The position numbers were made by a program, and so were the translations under genes. Under the pieces are notes generated by a model, which saw only the letters and a list, made by a program, of their open reading frames with translations, was not told the DNA's origin and made no database searches. A DNA stretch of 64,000 nucleotides from Volvox africanus (lineage: Eukaryota; Chlorophyta; Chlorophyceae; Chlamydomonadales; Volvocaceae): positions 2,275,001-2,339,000 of the forward strand of contig BSDZ01000013.1 of assembly GCA_030268105.1 (NCBI GenBank). The letters run 5' to 3'. Positions 1 through 13,323 of this stretch are shown here, in pieces; position 1 is the first letter of the stretch; each line of letters opens with the position of its first letter.

Positions 1-169
1 GCGCCGATTACGTATTATGTGTGTAGACATCAACATATGCATGCATAACCTATCACACCTCCTGATTAGCGAGCCAAAAAGTATCTTTCCGAAATCTTTT
101 CCCACTCCACACCGCCGTTTGTGATTGTGAGCACCTGCTGTGTCCCTATTCCATCCCATGCTCCCGCAG

Positions 170-257
170 CTGCACACGCACGAATCCAGCTCAGCGGCCC
201 AGCTTCAACGAGATCCTAGACAAGCTGGACAATATTCGGGCTAGCCTTGGACTGTAG
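170..257 (+). CDS. Protein kinase, last exon (partial)
   Basis: This is the 3' terminal exon of a gene that begins to the left of the window. It follows a pyrimidine-rich acceptor ending in AG at 168-169 and reads to a TAG at 255-257. The 28 full codons begin CTRTNPAQRP and end in a short amphipathic helix. The pattern of a Cys, then Asn-Pro, then Gln-Arg-Pro and Phe followed by ILDKLDNIR is the end of the kinase C-lobe (subdomain XI, with the invariant Arg), as in plant and algal tyrosine-kinase-like (Raf-type) Ser/Thr kinases. The ATP site and catalytic loop lie outside the window, so substrate and pathway cannot be judged. Bases 1-169 look like intron. Confidence 0.8.
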
Positions 258-3200
258 CACGCCAGTAACTGCGCCTGTCGATGGCATTTGGGTCTTTTAT
301 GATGCGAATTCATGAACATGGTAAATCGTTCACGGCTTTAAAGGCTGGAGGTCGGGTGGAGGTATGTTGTGTTTTGTGGATAAGGGAAATGCCTTTGATC
401 GCTCCACGGCTTGGGAGCGGTGTGAGATCGTGTGTGCATTTGGTGGGGAGGGTGTGCGTTAAAGGGAATCGATATGTTCTGAATGTGCATGAGGAATTGT
501 GAGTGCTGCAAGATTTGAAAACTTGCCCCTCCTCAAGATGCGTGCTCCTCAAGATCGACCGTCCTAACCGCGAAAATCAAGTCTGGCCGGACACTTTGTG
601 GGACATCTAAATGTACGATATACCCCGGGATAGAAATAAACAGGCCTGTGAGGCATCGAGCGTACTACCGGTAATGCTCTTTTTGTTGTTACTGTGCTGT
701 TCGGAGTCCGGACCCGCACCGGGCGCCAAAACTCATTTTGCCTGTATATGCCCGGTTTAGCTTGCGCTAGCTAGCTAGCCGAGAGGGGATTTTGCTGCTG
801 CTTGCCTGGCTGGGTGGCTGCATGGCTGGGAACCGTGGCTTACCGGCGCTGCCAAGCGCCAATAATCTTTGCAGGAAGGCATGTTTCGAGGGGATTCGTG
901 TCATAGGGCCCATCCTCCGCTGGTTATTAGGGATGGTGTTTGAACGACCCTGACCTCCGTGGCGACGTCGGTGCAGGCAACCACGAAAGTTAATCTGCCG
1001 TCAGAACGAACAGGCGTTTGTTGCGGATAAGGCTGGTTTGATTGCTGGAGTGTGATGTGACAAAAGGGGATATCGAAGGAATATCTGGGAGTCATATTTA
1101 CACCGGTGAGGACTGCGGCGTGGCTCGTATTCCCGAAGGTAAAGAGGATGGGCCAGCATCCGTAGACCTGGGGGATGCTGCGGGACAGTTATAGGAGGGA
1201 AGGGATCCAAAGTTCTTTCTGAACCTGCGGGGCTTTCATAAGGTTGGTGCGTTAGTGCTCAGCGCGTGGGAATTAACCTGTTCTAACAAGGATCGCTCAG
1301 TGCATAATTGGCCACCTGATGACTTTTGGCTTTCCGGGACGTGCTTGTGCTTGTGTCCTCGTCGTTTGTTCAGGGCGATTGATGTTATGTTCATGCGGTA
1401 GGTTAAGCGCGGCCTTGGCGGCGCATGCGTTCGCGTACATGCGTTTCACATGCCTTCATGAATGCGTCCAGCCTTTACATATGCGTGAACGCGTGTCACC
1501 GTTGGCGTATCTGTCTCTTCCATAAAAAGACAAACCGAAGTAGGCGAATGGAAGCTTTTGATCGGCCGCCATCGCAAAGGAAAACCGCAGCTTGTCTCTC
1601 GGCGTAAATTCATTTCGTATCATTATTTCATGTTGGTGCCGTTCGCACCGGTGGGTGGAGAAGAGATATAGGCGCGGAAGCCGGCCGGCGCTGCATCCTG
1701 CTGCGCCGAAAGTTGGCTATGGCGGGAACGGCAATGACGTTTCCCACCGGTGTCGATTCTGTTCCAGAGGAGCTTCGAGTCATCAACGCTGACTGGGTGG
1801 GTGTGCTAGCCCAACCGCAAGTCTTTTGCCCAGCATCTTAGTGGGCGGCGGCATCGTGCGGCTTGTGGGATTGCAGCGGCGCTGGCCGCCGTCACTTCCG
1901 CTGAAGCAGCTGTTGCTGTCGTACATGGCTAGATTTGCCTCGATGTATTATTTTGACCGTTGGTGCAAGGCTTGCAGGTCTGGCCCAGCTTTTATTCGTG
2001 GGTTTTTTGGATTAATGGGTGTTGGCTTTTTTTGTTTAAAGAGGCCGCTGTCATCATCCGTGCCGCTTCACATGGCGACGTTTTTACGTTTACTGGACAA
2101 TAGATACCTGATGATTTCGGCGCTGCTCACACCTTGGGAAGTGCCTGGTGGATGATCGTGCCTATGGTTGGTAACCTATGCAGTTGTAGTGCTGCGCTCA
2201 GGCAAATGGGGTGGTGTGGCAGTCGCTGGCGGTCTCTCTCCTCCGCTACCGCCATGGTCGATAGAAGCGGCCGCAGCCAGCAGGGCGGTAAGGGCATTTT
2301 CGTGACGGGGCAACAGTGGTTAACTTTCGGTGGTAGCCGGTGGGGGGAAGGACCGGGTTGGGGTTGTATGCTTCTTTGGGATACGTACCCGCCGATCAAG
2401 GAGGGACGTCGCGGCTGCGCACAGATGAATATGCCGTTCTGGATAACTTTCTTAATGTTCCTCGTCCAATGTGCAAGCGTGTGTGGGTGTACGCGTGTAC
2501 TTTTATCCTTAACCACCGCGCCTCGTGGAGTTCTGCTTTGCTGACATCACATCACATCGAATTCAGGGATAAATCGCCACCCCATCGGCGTTGACCTTCA
2601 CCAGCATGACCAATGCTCGTTCAGCTCCTCGAGCTAAGATGGCTGGTTACGAAGCGGACGCGCAGAACCGTCCTTTTGGTTGACTTCCTATCGATTGACT
2701 TCCTATATTCCTATTCCTATGAAATTCCCACGCCGTGGAGGTGTATTAGCTTTCGTTCTTCCGGTCCTCCTCCCCTTGTGATGTGGGTGTTAAGGAGAGG
2801 AATTCGCTCGCCATCTGATGTAGCAGCAATTCCCTTCTAGAGCATTCAGTGAGTATAGTGGCGGTGCTACACGATGTGTGGTTCATGGTGACTTGTGGAT
2901 GTCTAATTCGGCTTTTCAGCGCGTGCAACGTGGGGATGTGTTGGACAGGCGGAATGGAAGGTGGTCGGCGAGATGATGAATGGCAGAATGAGCGGTCGGG
3001 TGTACGGCCATGACTTTTTCCCGAATGTCAGCCGGGGTTGCATCCACCCCGGCAGGCAGGTGGCCGCGATTTGGGTTGGTTGACCGGGGTTGGAACATGG
3101 GCTGAGATGTGGGGGCGCAGGCCCTCGTGTTGTCTCTGTGGCAGAGTTGAGGATGGGCCAAAACAAACGGCATGTACACGCCGCAAACGTCGATGCGTTC

Positions 3201-4732
3201 TTTATGTGATGGAACCTTGACTTCGACCATTGCGTGGATGGCAATGCTATTGCGTAGAAGTGTGCTTTCGCCAGGCGCGGGCCTGGATTAGCGCGTACGG
3301 GCTCGGGGTAGCGTGTGTCCATACGTTTGCGGTTGCACACGCGACCGGCCAGTACGTCTTTTGAACTGCTTAAGTTAAGGGTTGCAAAGTAGTTTTCTAA
3401 TCATGCAACACGGCACGGCGGAAGCGTACTCTGCGAAGAAGATTGAAGGAGAAAATTCTTGTTGTATGATTCATTGATTGGCAGGCTAGTGTTTCGTTGC
3501 AGTTGATACGTATGTAAGGGCATTGCGAGTAGGTCGTTATTGCATTTTGCGGTCTTGCGTACATTAGTCAGCTGCCATGCCCCGTAAGATGCACCTGGCA
3601 GCTGATCCTTCACGACCACCATAACGGTACCCTTCACGGGCACCTGAGAGGGAAAGCTTTTCAGGGATGCAGCTGACGCAGGACATAGCTCATCATCGTT
3701 CCCTCGTTGCGTGTTGCAAGCTCTGGCGCCCTGCATTTACCGCGCCGCCTGGCAAGCAGTACGGCTCGGGGGTGAAAATAATGCTGTGTTTTTTCGTTCA
3801 TCGGCGTGCATGCCTGGTTTGCAAGACAGTCAAGGACATTGACGCGCAGAGTCCAAGAACAATAAAAAACCTCCATGACCTACGGGCATATGGAGAAGTT
3901 CTCGTCCGCGGCCTTCACACGAGGAAACATCTTTCCCTCGTAAAGCACAACGGCTCAGCACAAGTAAACCTTCGTCAACGGCCGGACACGGTGAAACGCG
4001 TGAGACCCCTCTGGCTCTCTCCGGCATGTACGAGGAAAGGCGTGGTGTCCCGATATCAATGTAATGTGATCACTGTCTATCTTAGTCTCTATGTATGTTA
4101 ACTGCTGACTATGTGAGCATCCGTCCGAAAACATTTCCTGGGCACCAAACTCAATCTCCCACCCTCCCGTCCCCTCCCAGTCGTTGAACAATTTTACTCA
4201 ATCCGCCCTGTGTCCTCCATTCGCGTCCAATTTGACACCTTGAATATCTCAGCCGCGTTTCCCACGCGCATTAACAGCTTGCAGTGATTCTAGACGATCC
4301 TTCAAGGTCAGGGCACTGGAAACCCACGGCTTCTTGGGATTCGTTCTAAACATTGACATACTATAGTTATCTATATTACACTAGGACCATTAACGCCTTT
4401 TACGATGTAACGTTAATTACCAATGCACTGTTACTTAACCCTCAACCAGGCAAGGCAGAACCCCGCTACAAATAATGCCATGCATGTCAGGACCCACTTA
4501 AACTTAAATGGTCAAGATGGCTAATGGTAGTATTCACATGGCATTATGTCCGTAAGTGCCCAACCTGGATGGTACTACACTGCAACACTGCATTTGGCGA
4601 GGTCGCCGGGAATAGGGACCCTTGCCAATGCGAGTATATACCAATGCGAGAAATGGAATAATCTTTTGGCAATAGACTTCGAAATTTTGAGGAATACTCG
4701 AGGTTACGGGAGGGAAGTGAAAATAGGGTGCC
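258..4732. other. Intergenic stretch without a recognisable gene
   Basis: About 4.5 kb between the kinase stop and the kinesin start. Several short open frames exist on both strands (for example 1826-2155 + and 2903-3340 -). None shows a domain, biased codon use or neighbouring splice sites that extend it. The stretch should contain the kinase 3' UTR and the kinesin promoter and 5' UTR. I see no tRNA, transposon ends or repeat array in it. Confidence 0.5.
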
Positions 4733-7700
4733 ATGTCGAATGCCGAGTCAGTGAAGGTAAAATTTTTCTTATGTGATGGGGTGACCTCTGAATGCGCTTC
4801 TTATCGCTTGCATTCTGGTCGGACAGGTGGTGGTTCGTTGCCGGCCGCTGAATGGAAAGGAGAAGCAGGATGGCCGTGAGCGAATTGTCGACATGGATGT
4901 GGATGCTGGCCAGGTTAAAGTAAGCACCGTGTTACTGGGTAGGGCACAGGATAGGTGTCCTGCATGTCAACATGGGTGCCGCGCACGCAGGTTCGCAACC
5001 CCAAGGCTGACGCAAGCGAACCTCCAAAAGCTTTTACTTTCGATCAGGTAACTATAGTAATTTGGGATGGCTCTGACATGGCTTTCGTATGGGGTCGCGC
5101 ATGTGGAGTGCTTATCTAGTCAGAAACAGATGCTAAATGCATGTGTTTGAGGGATTTTCTTTAATGGTTTTGATATATTTGCGACACTGCTCGAGGATCT
5201 CAGCATGAAAGTTTCGCGACACAGGCTGGCTTGACACGCCGGAGGGTGGGCTTTGACCGCGTAGAAACCACCATTTCATCGCATCTCCGGACGGCTCGCA
5301 ACACCAGCGGAATCCTCCTTGCTGAAGCACAATATGAAGACAGGAACCAAGCATGTATGGGGCACGTACTTTGTGTCAAACCGCGTTGTTCTCATAGGAT
5401 ATCAGGCCTCCATTGTCACCATATCAGGTCTCCAAGACAAATTCAGCTGCCAAGCGTGCGCCCCATTCACCCCAATCCCTCACGCTCAACCCGATTAAAG
5501 GTTTACGACTGGAGCTGCCAGCAGCGTGATGTCTTCGACATCACGGCACGTCCTCTCATCGACTCCTGCATAGAAGGATACAATGGTAAATTGTCACGAC
5601 CACATCATTCCTCATCGTCGTGTGGATTTGCGGATCATATCGGATAGGCTATTATGCAAACGGATTAAGTAGCGTTTTCCTTATCTGGAAGTCGCAGAAC
5701 CTGATTTTGGCTGCCAAAGCCTACATTCCAAAATCCAGGGCCGAGGGTATGGGTGTGCATGAGGGTGGGGGTTGCCATGTCAGGGCTTGGGCCGCTGTGC
5801 GGGTTACTGCACCGAAACCGGTTGTCAGTTTTGGCAGCGCCCTGAGCTTCCTTTCACGCATATGCAACAATGCAACAGCTCGTGCAACGTGCATGACGCA
5901 CGCCTGTATTCCATGATACAAGTGAGCGACACGTCGTGGACTGGACGGAGCCACCTGGGGACGCTTGCGTCCATGCTTGTGTTCCCAGCTCCTACGTCAC
6001 ATGGAGGGCAATTGCATGTTTTCCAGGCCAGCAGTTTGCCATTATCCACGCGACAATGTTATTAACAGGACCCGGAATGCTTATGCAGGCACCGGTCAAA
6101 GCCTCTTTGCAATGTATTCATGCTTGGTTCAATCCGGTGTGTCCTCCATGTAGGAACCATTTTTGCGTATGGCCAGACGGGCACGGGAAAGTCGCATACC
6201 ATGGAGGGCAAGGATGAGCCTCCAGAGTTGCGGGGCCTCATTCCTAACACGTTCCGCTACGTCTTCGAGATTATCGCACGCGACAGTGAGTGACCCTGCT
6301 GCTGCATTGGGATATCATGGATAGAAAGCTTAAGGACGGAAGCTCTAAGGCCCTGTACAGATTATTTGCCTTTAGATTACATGGGGGCTATCTGGCTGCT
6401 GCACTGAAAGTGGGAGGAGGTTGGGTTTGGATGGAATGAGAGTCGGGGCGTTGGGGGCTTTCTTAGTAGTGAGATGGCGCCCCTTCTGCACCTTTAGCAG
6501 CAGCTGCACGGATAGCGGGGTTTGATCCACTCCTTCCCATTAATCACCGAATGTTGTCTGATAGGATGGCGATGTTCCATGCCACCAGTGACATACACGC
6601 ACTGTCATGGCATGCTGAACTGCATTGGTGATTCGTTGGCTTCAGGTGGCACGAAGGAGTTCCTTGTTCGCTCTAGCTACTTGGAGATTTACAACGAGGA
6701 GGTGGGTCGGCTGGATAAGGTTGGATGAAAACAAGCCAAGAGTAGGGAGCAGGGCATTATCTGCCGCTGGATCGCAAATTTGGATTAATTGCATTTGGGT
6801 TAGTTGCGTAATAATTATGCACAAGACGGGATAGGGTGCAGTTTCGTCCAAGCCCTGGTGCTGGCACCAACGGCCCCTAATCCTAAAACCCTGACGACAT
6901 GCCGCCTCGTTCGACCAGGTGCGCGACCTGCTTGGTAAGGACCACACCAAGAAGATGGAGCTTAAGGAGAGCCCCGACCGCGGCGTGTACGTTAAGGACC
7001 TGTCGCAGTTCGTATGCAAGAACTTTGAAGAAATGAACAAGGTTCTCAAGGTAGGCCCTCGCCACGTGGGCACCCGCAAGTGTGAACGTGCGGTGGGCAG
7101 CAATGTCATACGAGCCTATATCCATGGATTTGATCGGCGTGCTTGTTTTGTTCTGCATGGAGTTCATCGGCCCACCTGATCAGCCATTACATCGACCCAC
7201 AGGCAGGGAAGGACAACCGGCAGGTGGGCGCCACGATGATGAATCAGGACTCATCACGGTCGCACTCCATCTTCACGATCACGATCGAGTGTATCGAGAA
7301 GCTCGAGAGCACGGCCGCGGGGGCGCCCAAGCCAGGTGGGTTCCAAGTTTTCCTTGAGGTTGTTAGACCTCAAAAGCTGCCTTACCTGCCCTTCGGCGGC
7401 GAGGTATCCTGACTCGTCGCAGTGTCCTTGGTCCAATGCTTTACCCGCACTGGCGTAGCACGGCGGCTCCGCAGAAAGGCCCTGATGTCTTTTTCCTTCT
7501 AACATCCTGCGTCTTTGGTTGCTGCTGTTCCTAGGCAAGGGCGGCGATAACAACCACGTTCGCGTTGGCAAGCTGAACTTGGTGGATCTGGCTGGTAGCG
7601 AGCGCCAGGACAAGACGGGGGCCACAGGTAACGACAGGTGGTATGCACGGGATGACAAAAATGCGCTGTAGTCGCCATCCCGTTGCCATGCTACGCAATC

Positions 7701-10700
7701 TGGCCGAGTCAGGGCCGGAATGGCAAACGGCCTTGTCCAGGAGGGTTGAAGCAGTGCAGCACCGAGCATCGATGAGTGTTCCCCCTTTGGGGCCCCGGGC
7801 GACAGAGGTGGGCGATTAGATTCTCCGATAGCCGCCACGCCGCAGTGCGCAGTATCGCATCCTTCTCAGTCATCCGTCCATAGGACCTCGTGAACGAATG
7901 CCCTTTGCGGCCTCCAGGTGATCGATTGAAGGAGGGCATCAAGATCAACCTTTCGCTTACGGCACTGGGTAACGTCATTTCCGCGCTGGTAGACGGCAAG
8001 AGCGGCCATATCCCTTACCGCGATTCCAAACTCACTCGCCTGCTGCAGGTGGGGGTTGTAACCGGGCATTGTAATCTGGCTACAATATCTGTGTTCTTCT
8101 TCCTGCCTCCCATCTGAGTCAGGGCACGGACTTTGCTTTTCACCTGTCGTCACTCTTGTCCACGGCGACCTCGTCCTGAGCGGCCGATAGCCTATCCTTC
8201 GCACACACTGCCGCCACCCGTTTCGCCCGATTGGATGTCTGCAGGACTCCCTGGGTGGCAACACTAAGACAGTCATGGTGGCTAACATTGGGCCCGCTGA
8301 CTGGAACTACGATGAGACCATGTCCACGCTGCGCTACGCCAACCGTGCCAAGAACATCAAAAACAAGGTGCGCTGTTTATGGCCCGCAGTTAGGAGACCA
8401 CGGCGTTGGTGGTCTAGGCTGTAATCTCTGCCTCGGGAAAGCACATATAATCCAGGACTTCGGCCGAGCACGTGGAGGAGAAGCCTTAAACCCCTACTAT
8501 TGCCTCCTAACCTGAGTTTGGAACGGTGCCCGAGCTCTACTGACCCTGTTGCCAGTGGCACGCCGCCCACAGCCCAAGATTAACGAGGACCCCAAGGACG
8601 CAATGCTGCGCCAGTTCCAGGAAGAGATTAAGAAACTCAAGGAACAGCTGGCGGTGAGCAGGAGACATGACTGAGCTTGCTGGGCGGGGACAAAACCACC
8701 GCTGCAGAGAGACCTCGCAGGAAATGAAAACCGTCACGACTGTAACTTGTGGTGCCTAAAGTAGGGAGTAGCTGGCTCAGAAAGGACTAAGAAACTTCGT
8801 TTCCTGTAGGACTCCTAGAGGTAGCGCATTGGTAACGGCTACACGGGACGTACCAGACCCAGCTGATTTTGACACCGTGCGTCTGCCCCTGAAACTCACC
8901 TTATACCTTGCCGTTGTTTCTTCTCAACGCACCCACAGGCGCGCCAAGCGGGTGGCGGCGGCGTCCCCGTGGCGGTGGCCGTCGCTAGCGGCAGCCCTAC
9001 GCAGCGGGTTGTAGAACGCACTGTTGAGGTACGCCTAGCCCCGGTGCAATTGTAGATTTGAAGTGCCGTTCTTGTACTGGATGGGGGATGCTTGGAGCCC
9101 ATAAGGGCGACTGGTGTGTCCAGAAGGCGCTTATGGATTATCGCCGGTGTTGAGACGCAAATATCATTCCTGACTGTGAATCTTGTGCTAGTGGAGAGTC
9201 CTATATCTGCCTCCTGCTGTTTGCGCCTACTATGAGCCCGCCCGGACGTCCTTGCTCGCGACGTAGCAACTGCAGTTATCTCCTGGTGTCCATCCTCCAT
9301 ATTTTATCACATCCAATAATTTAATCCGGAAACATTCTTGCCAATATTTTGCTTTATTCATCAAGTTCTCCACCATGGAACATTTGCGTGGGTGTTGGCC
9401 TGTGGCCTGGAGGTTTCCCATAACCTGAATATGCCTGACTGGACACGTTGCAGCCTTTGCCACGCCTTGTGTCGGTCTTAAACCGCGCAGGTGGACCCAG
9501 ACGTCGACGCCATCAAGGAGCAAATGCGCAAGGAGTTGGAAGCGAAAATGAAGATTGATATGAGCACAGAAGCTTTAGATAAAGCGCGCGAGGAGGCCGA
9601 GGCAGCGGCAAGGAGTCAGCTGCAGGTGGTGTGGGGGATGCACTTCTGGCAAAGCCTGATTTTGGGGCTAGCATGGGCAGCACACACCTCTCAGCTCCGC
9701 GACAGGACTGCCTATGCCTGGGCAGTGGTCGCACAACCGTAACATAACGGCTCTGGGAGGTGATGCATGGGACGTTTCCTTAGATGCAGCGTTAAGAGGC
9801 CCTTGCCCGTGCATGTGTGAATCTGTGTCCAGTAAAGGAGCCGGCAATCTTAGGAAATGCCAGATAACCTCACGTTCCCTGAAAGCCTGTTCTATCGCGT
9901 GCGGTTTCATGACACCGTTATAACCTGTTATGGGTACCGTGTCCCGCCTTACAGCAAGAAGGCCCTCGCTCTTGCTGCTGCGGAGTTCCAGTGCCGGAGC
10001 CAGTATGCAATCCCCTCAACGTACACCCCTGCAGGCTATTATTGATGACCAGAGCAGGACGGAGGCGCAGCGCAAGGCCGCCCGTGACGCACTCAAAAAG
10101 CAGGCGGAGGAGGCCAGAGCTATCGCGGCAGCGATAGAGAAGGAGAAGAAAGAGAAAGAGGAGCTGGAGGCTCGCATCAAGGAGATGGAGGGCAAGGTGG
10201 GTAAATAGGAATCCAATGGAGAAATGGGCGTAGTTGTATCTTGCACCCGTGCATCCATGTCAGCTGTGGACTTAGTGGGGACTCACCTAACCTTGTGAAG
10301 CTGGGGTTTAGAGCGTAGTGCCAGGTAATAGGTTAGAAGTCGTTGCATTTGCTAGGGCAGCGGCGGACGGCTCCTCTGCTACCCTCTTATCAGCGACTTA
10401 TTTCTGACGATTGCGCTTTCCTCTGAACCAGATTGTGGTCGGCGGCGTGAACATGCTTGAAAAGGTTGACGAGCTCAAACAACGCAGCGAGGACATCAAA
10501 CGCGAGGCGGTAAGTGCGCAGTGTGGTAGTTGGCTTGGGATCCTGGCACGGGTCTTCCAACGGCAGTCCTCGCAACCGTGCAGTTAGCAGAAGTCAAAAC
10601 TACGGGGCTGCAGTTGTGGTCTCGTCGCGTATGCGATATACGTGCATGCGCCACCCCCAGACATCCTGAGTTGCCGGTCAATCACTTGTCCGAGGTCCAT

Positions 10701-13323
10701 TTGCCTCCATGCGAATGGAGGCAAATGGACCACATTGTTCAAGCTGCTCAAGCTCCTGGCTATCGCCCGCTTCGACACGTACCTCATCCCGGGCCCTTAT
10801 TCCCTCAGGCTATCCGGAAGCGCCAGGAAGAGGAGGCCAAGCGGCGGCTTGAGGAGCTTACGGCAGCGCAAATGGATGTCGACTCCAAGTTCGCATCTCT
10901 AGACGACGAAATTAACGTAAGCACACGCAAGGAACTATCCATACCTTGGATATTTCCTCGCGGCAGAGCGGAACGTCTGGGTCAGTTTCTACGGTTTCAG
11001 CCTCATGGAGCAAACCATGGAAAATAATTGTCTGCTTGATGTGCTGCGGCTGTTGCTATCCAAACAGCACCGGAGCCTGTCGTTCAGGAGATAGGCTGTC
11101 ACTGCACAACTTTACGTCTCCAGCTGCCTGCACTGTCCATTGCGCCGTTCAGTTCGTGTACCGATCTGTCATCGCGGAAGGTCACGTCACGGCTAATTTT
11201 CTGCAGCTCCCTAGTCGCGCTATCTGCATTTCCTCTTGCGCATCTGCCCTGTTTACCTTCCTTGACTGACCTCACCGTGTGCCCTCCCGCTTTTGTGTCC
11301 CATCCGCGCAGGTCAAGAGTCGGCAGCTGAAGAAGCTGTTTGAGAAGTATCAGGCCAAGAAGAGTGAGCTTACCGATCTGCAGGAGCAGTTCCAGCGGGA
11401 ACGCGAAGGAATGCTGGAAGACTACCGTATCCTCACCCAGCAGGTGGGTGGGAGCGGGGGGTAAGAGCAGGTGTTTGTTTTGCGGTATAGGGAAGATATA
11501 AGACATGGCTTGATATTGTTTTAGGATCACGCAGAGATAGCATTCATAAGCAATGGCTATGGAAGCGTTGGTCCTGAATAAGCCTGAGATGGATGGTGCC
11601 CATGCTACCGTGGTGTGGCAGCGCCCGATCTCGATCGGTACTTCCCTGATTACCTGGCCAACCACCTTGTCTACCGTATGGACACGTGCAATAAACACTT
11701 CTCAAGCCGTGTGTCCTTTCCTTCTTTGCCACCGAACCCCTATGGCCCGCAGATCAAGCTCAAGAACCTCATCATCGCTTGCTTCATCCCGCCTGATTAC
11801 CAGGACCGGATCATGCAGCATTGCCATTGGCAAGACTACGATAGCACCTGGACAATCGACTGCATCCCGTATGCAGGTGGGCTGCTGTGGCTGCGCCGAG
11901 TTGATACAGCATGCCGTGCTGATCTGGGTTATGGTGCAGTGCTGGGCAGGGCGTCAAGTACAAGAGTGTGGCGGCGCAAATGGGGTGCTTTTCTGATCTT
12001 TATTGTGTTATTGCTTACCACCTGCGCTTTCGGATCTTCCACTACAACTAGGGGCCGCAGCTACCAGGATGCAAACCTCAACTGTACTGGGATCGGAATC
12101 GCAATATGTCAGCCTCATGCTTGATCTATCCTTCTCGCCCCGAGCTTCCAGTCGGGATATATTTTACTGTGATAGGTCGCTCCACTGAGCAACCAATCCA
12201 GGAAGTATCTAGCCATTGACCGATTTTTTCGGTTCCGCAAGGTTGGGACTGACACCTCCCAGCTGGGACAATCAATACACGTATCACACTCGCGCGGCAG
12301 GCAACGCCATCCGCACCAACCAGGAGCTCGCGGCCCAGGAGCACGAGAAGGAGCACGCGCCCGAGAACCCAGACAATGAGCGGCTCAAGAACTGCTTCTT
12401 CAGGTGCGTATGGATTCTTGACAAAATGGACATCGGATATCGTACTTGGCGACCGAGAGCTTGGGTCCTGCGGAGCGCTGTATGCATACATTTTACTGAG
12501 CTCAAGTCGTGGCCTATATTGCTCGCGTTAACCTGCATACCTTCAGAATCCGGAACTTTTTTCGCCCCTCATTTCGCGTCAGTTGGATGCACTGGCTGTT
12601 GGGCCCTTGTTGCCACCACGGGCCATGCAGCCGCCACGGGAGCGCCTGCTTGTTGAGGTCACAAAACCACATCTTGAACCTGAACCACTAGGTTTTGCCC
12701 CTTCCTGCCACCTTCGTCATTGCAGCTATGCACAGTTCGAGGAGGCGGGCGTCAACGGCCGGCCAGGGACTGCTGGCAAAGGCCGGCCAGGGAGTGCCTC
12801 CGGACGGCCACCGGGCAGCGCTGCACGCCGTAACATTGGGGGCAAGTAAGTCCTGGTTCCGCATAGTGCGCAATGTCCCTGTTCATCCTTCCCTCCGCCC
12901 TCCTTTACCATCCTTGATCGCCATCTTTTTCAGCCTTCAAAGCATTGCTCTTGATGAACCGCCTGAATACGTACACCACGTGCCTCCACGATTGTTACTG
13001 GCGCTACATGAGGCGCGAGGGCCTACAGGCCCGTCATTAGCACTCGTATCGTTTTGGCCGGGCATCGCCCGACCACGAGCGCGTTTATCGGTGAGGCCTG
13101 CACGCAGCGTGACTTCGATCCACCTTAAGAAGATTGCCCTGTCTCTTTCTGTGTAATACCCGCGGCCTACAGGCCCGGTGGCAAGGATCCCACGGATATT
13201 GGCTCCTTGCGCGACTCAGTCAACTGGGGCGATGACGATGACAAGAAGAAGGCGGCCCTTCCCAAGGCCAAAGGGTTGGTAAAGGACACGGTCGATCCCA
13301 GGCTGCGCAGCAAGGCAAAGTAG
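4733..13323 (+). CDS. FLA10: Kinesin-2 motor subunit FLA10 (KIF3A/B type)
   Basis: This is a plus-end motor of the heterotrimeric kinesin-2 that drives anterograde intraflagellar transport. The 22 coding exons are 4733-4756, 4827-4919, 4991-5047, 5501-5585, 6154-6285, 6646-6701, 6919-7050, 7203-7335, 7535-7627, 7918-8048, 8245-8367, 8573-8653, 8939-9028, 9491-9625, 10035-10196, 10432-10509, 10809-10916, 11312-11443, 11753-11876, 12301-12403, 12726-12845 and 13173-13323. They sum to 2343 bases (780 residues) in one phase-consistent frame; Chlamydomonas FLA10 is about 786. Visible motifs are the P-loop GQTGTGKS, switch I with SSRSH, switch II DLAGSER, and the microtubule-binding segment with [15 protein letters not shown] neck, a long charged coiled coil and the kinesin-2 tail ([13 protein letters not shown]) follow. 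The start MSNAESVK was chosen because this mini-exon splices in phase to [10 protein letters not shown]. The basic, Gly/Pro-rich C-terminus ends in KAK. Confidence 0.97.
10694..10731. repeat. Perfect 17-bp hairpin in a FLA10 intron
   Basis: Arms 10694-10710 and 10715-10731 are exact reverse complements, separated by the 4-base loop GCGA. The element lies inside the intron 10510-10808. It could be the remnant of a small inverted-repeat element or a local fold-back in the pre-mRNA. Confidence 0.9.

Noticed and set aside
1826..3340. Open frames of 100-145 codons in the left intergenic region
   Set aside because: Several overlapping frames on both strands with no recognisable protein features or splice continuity.
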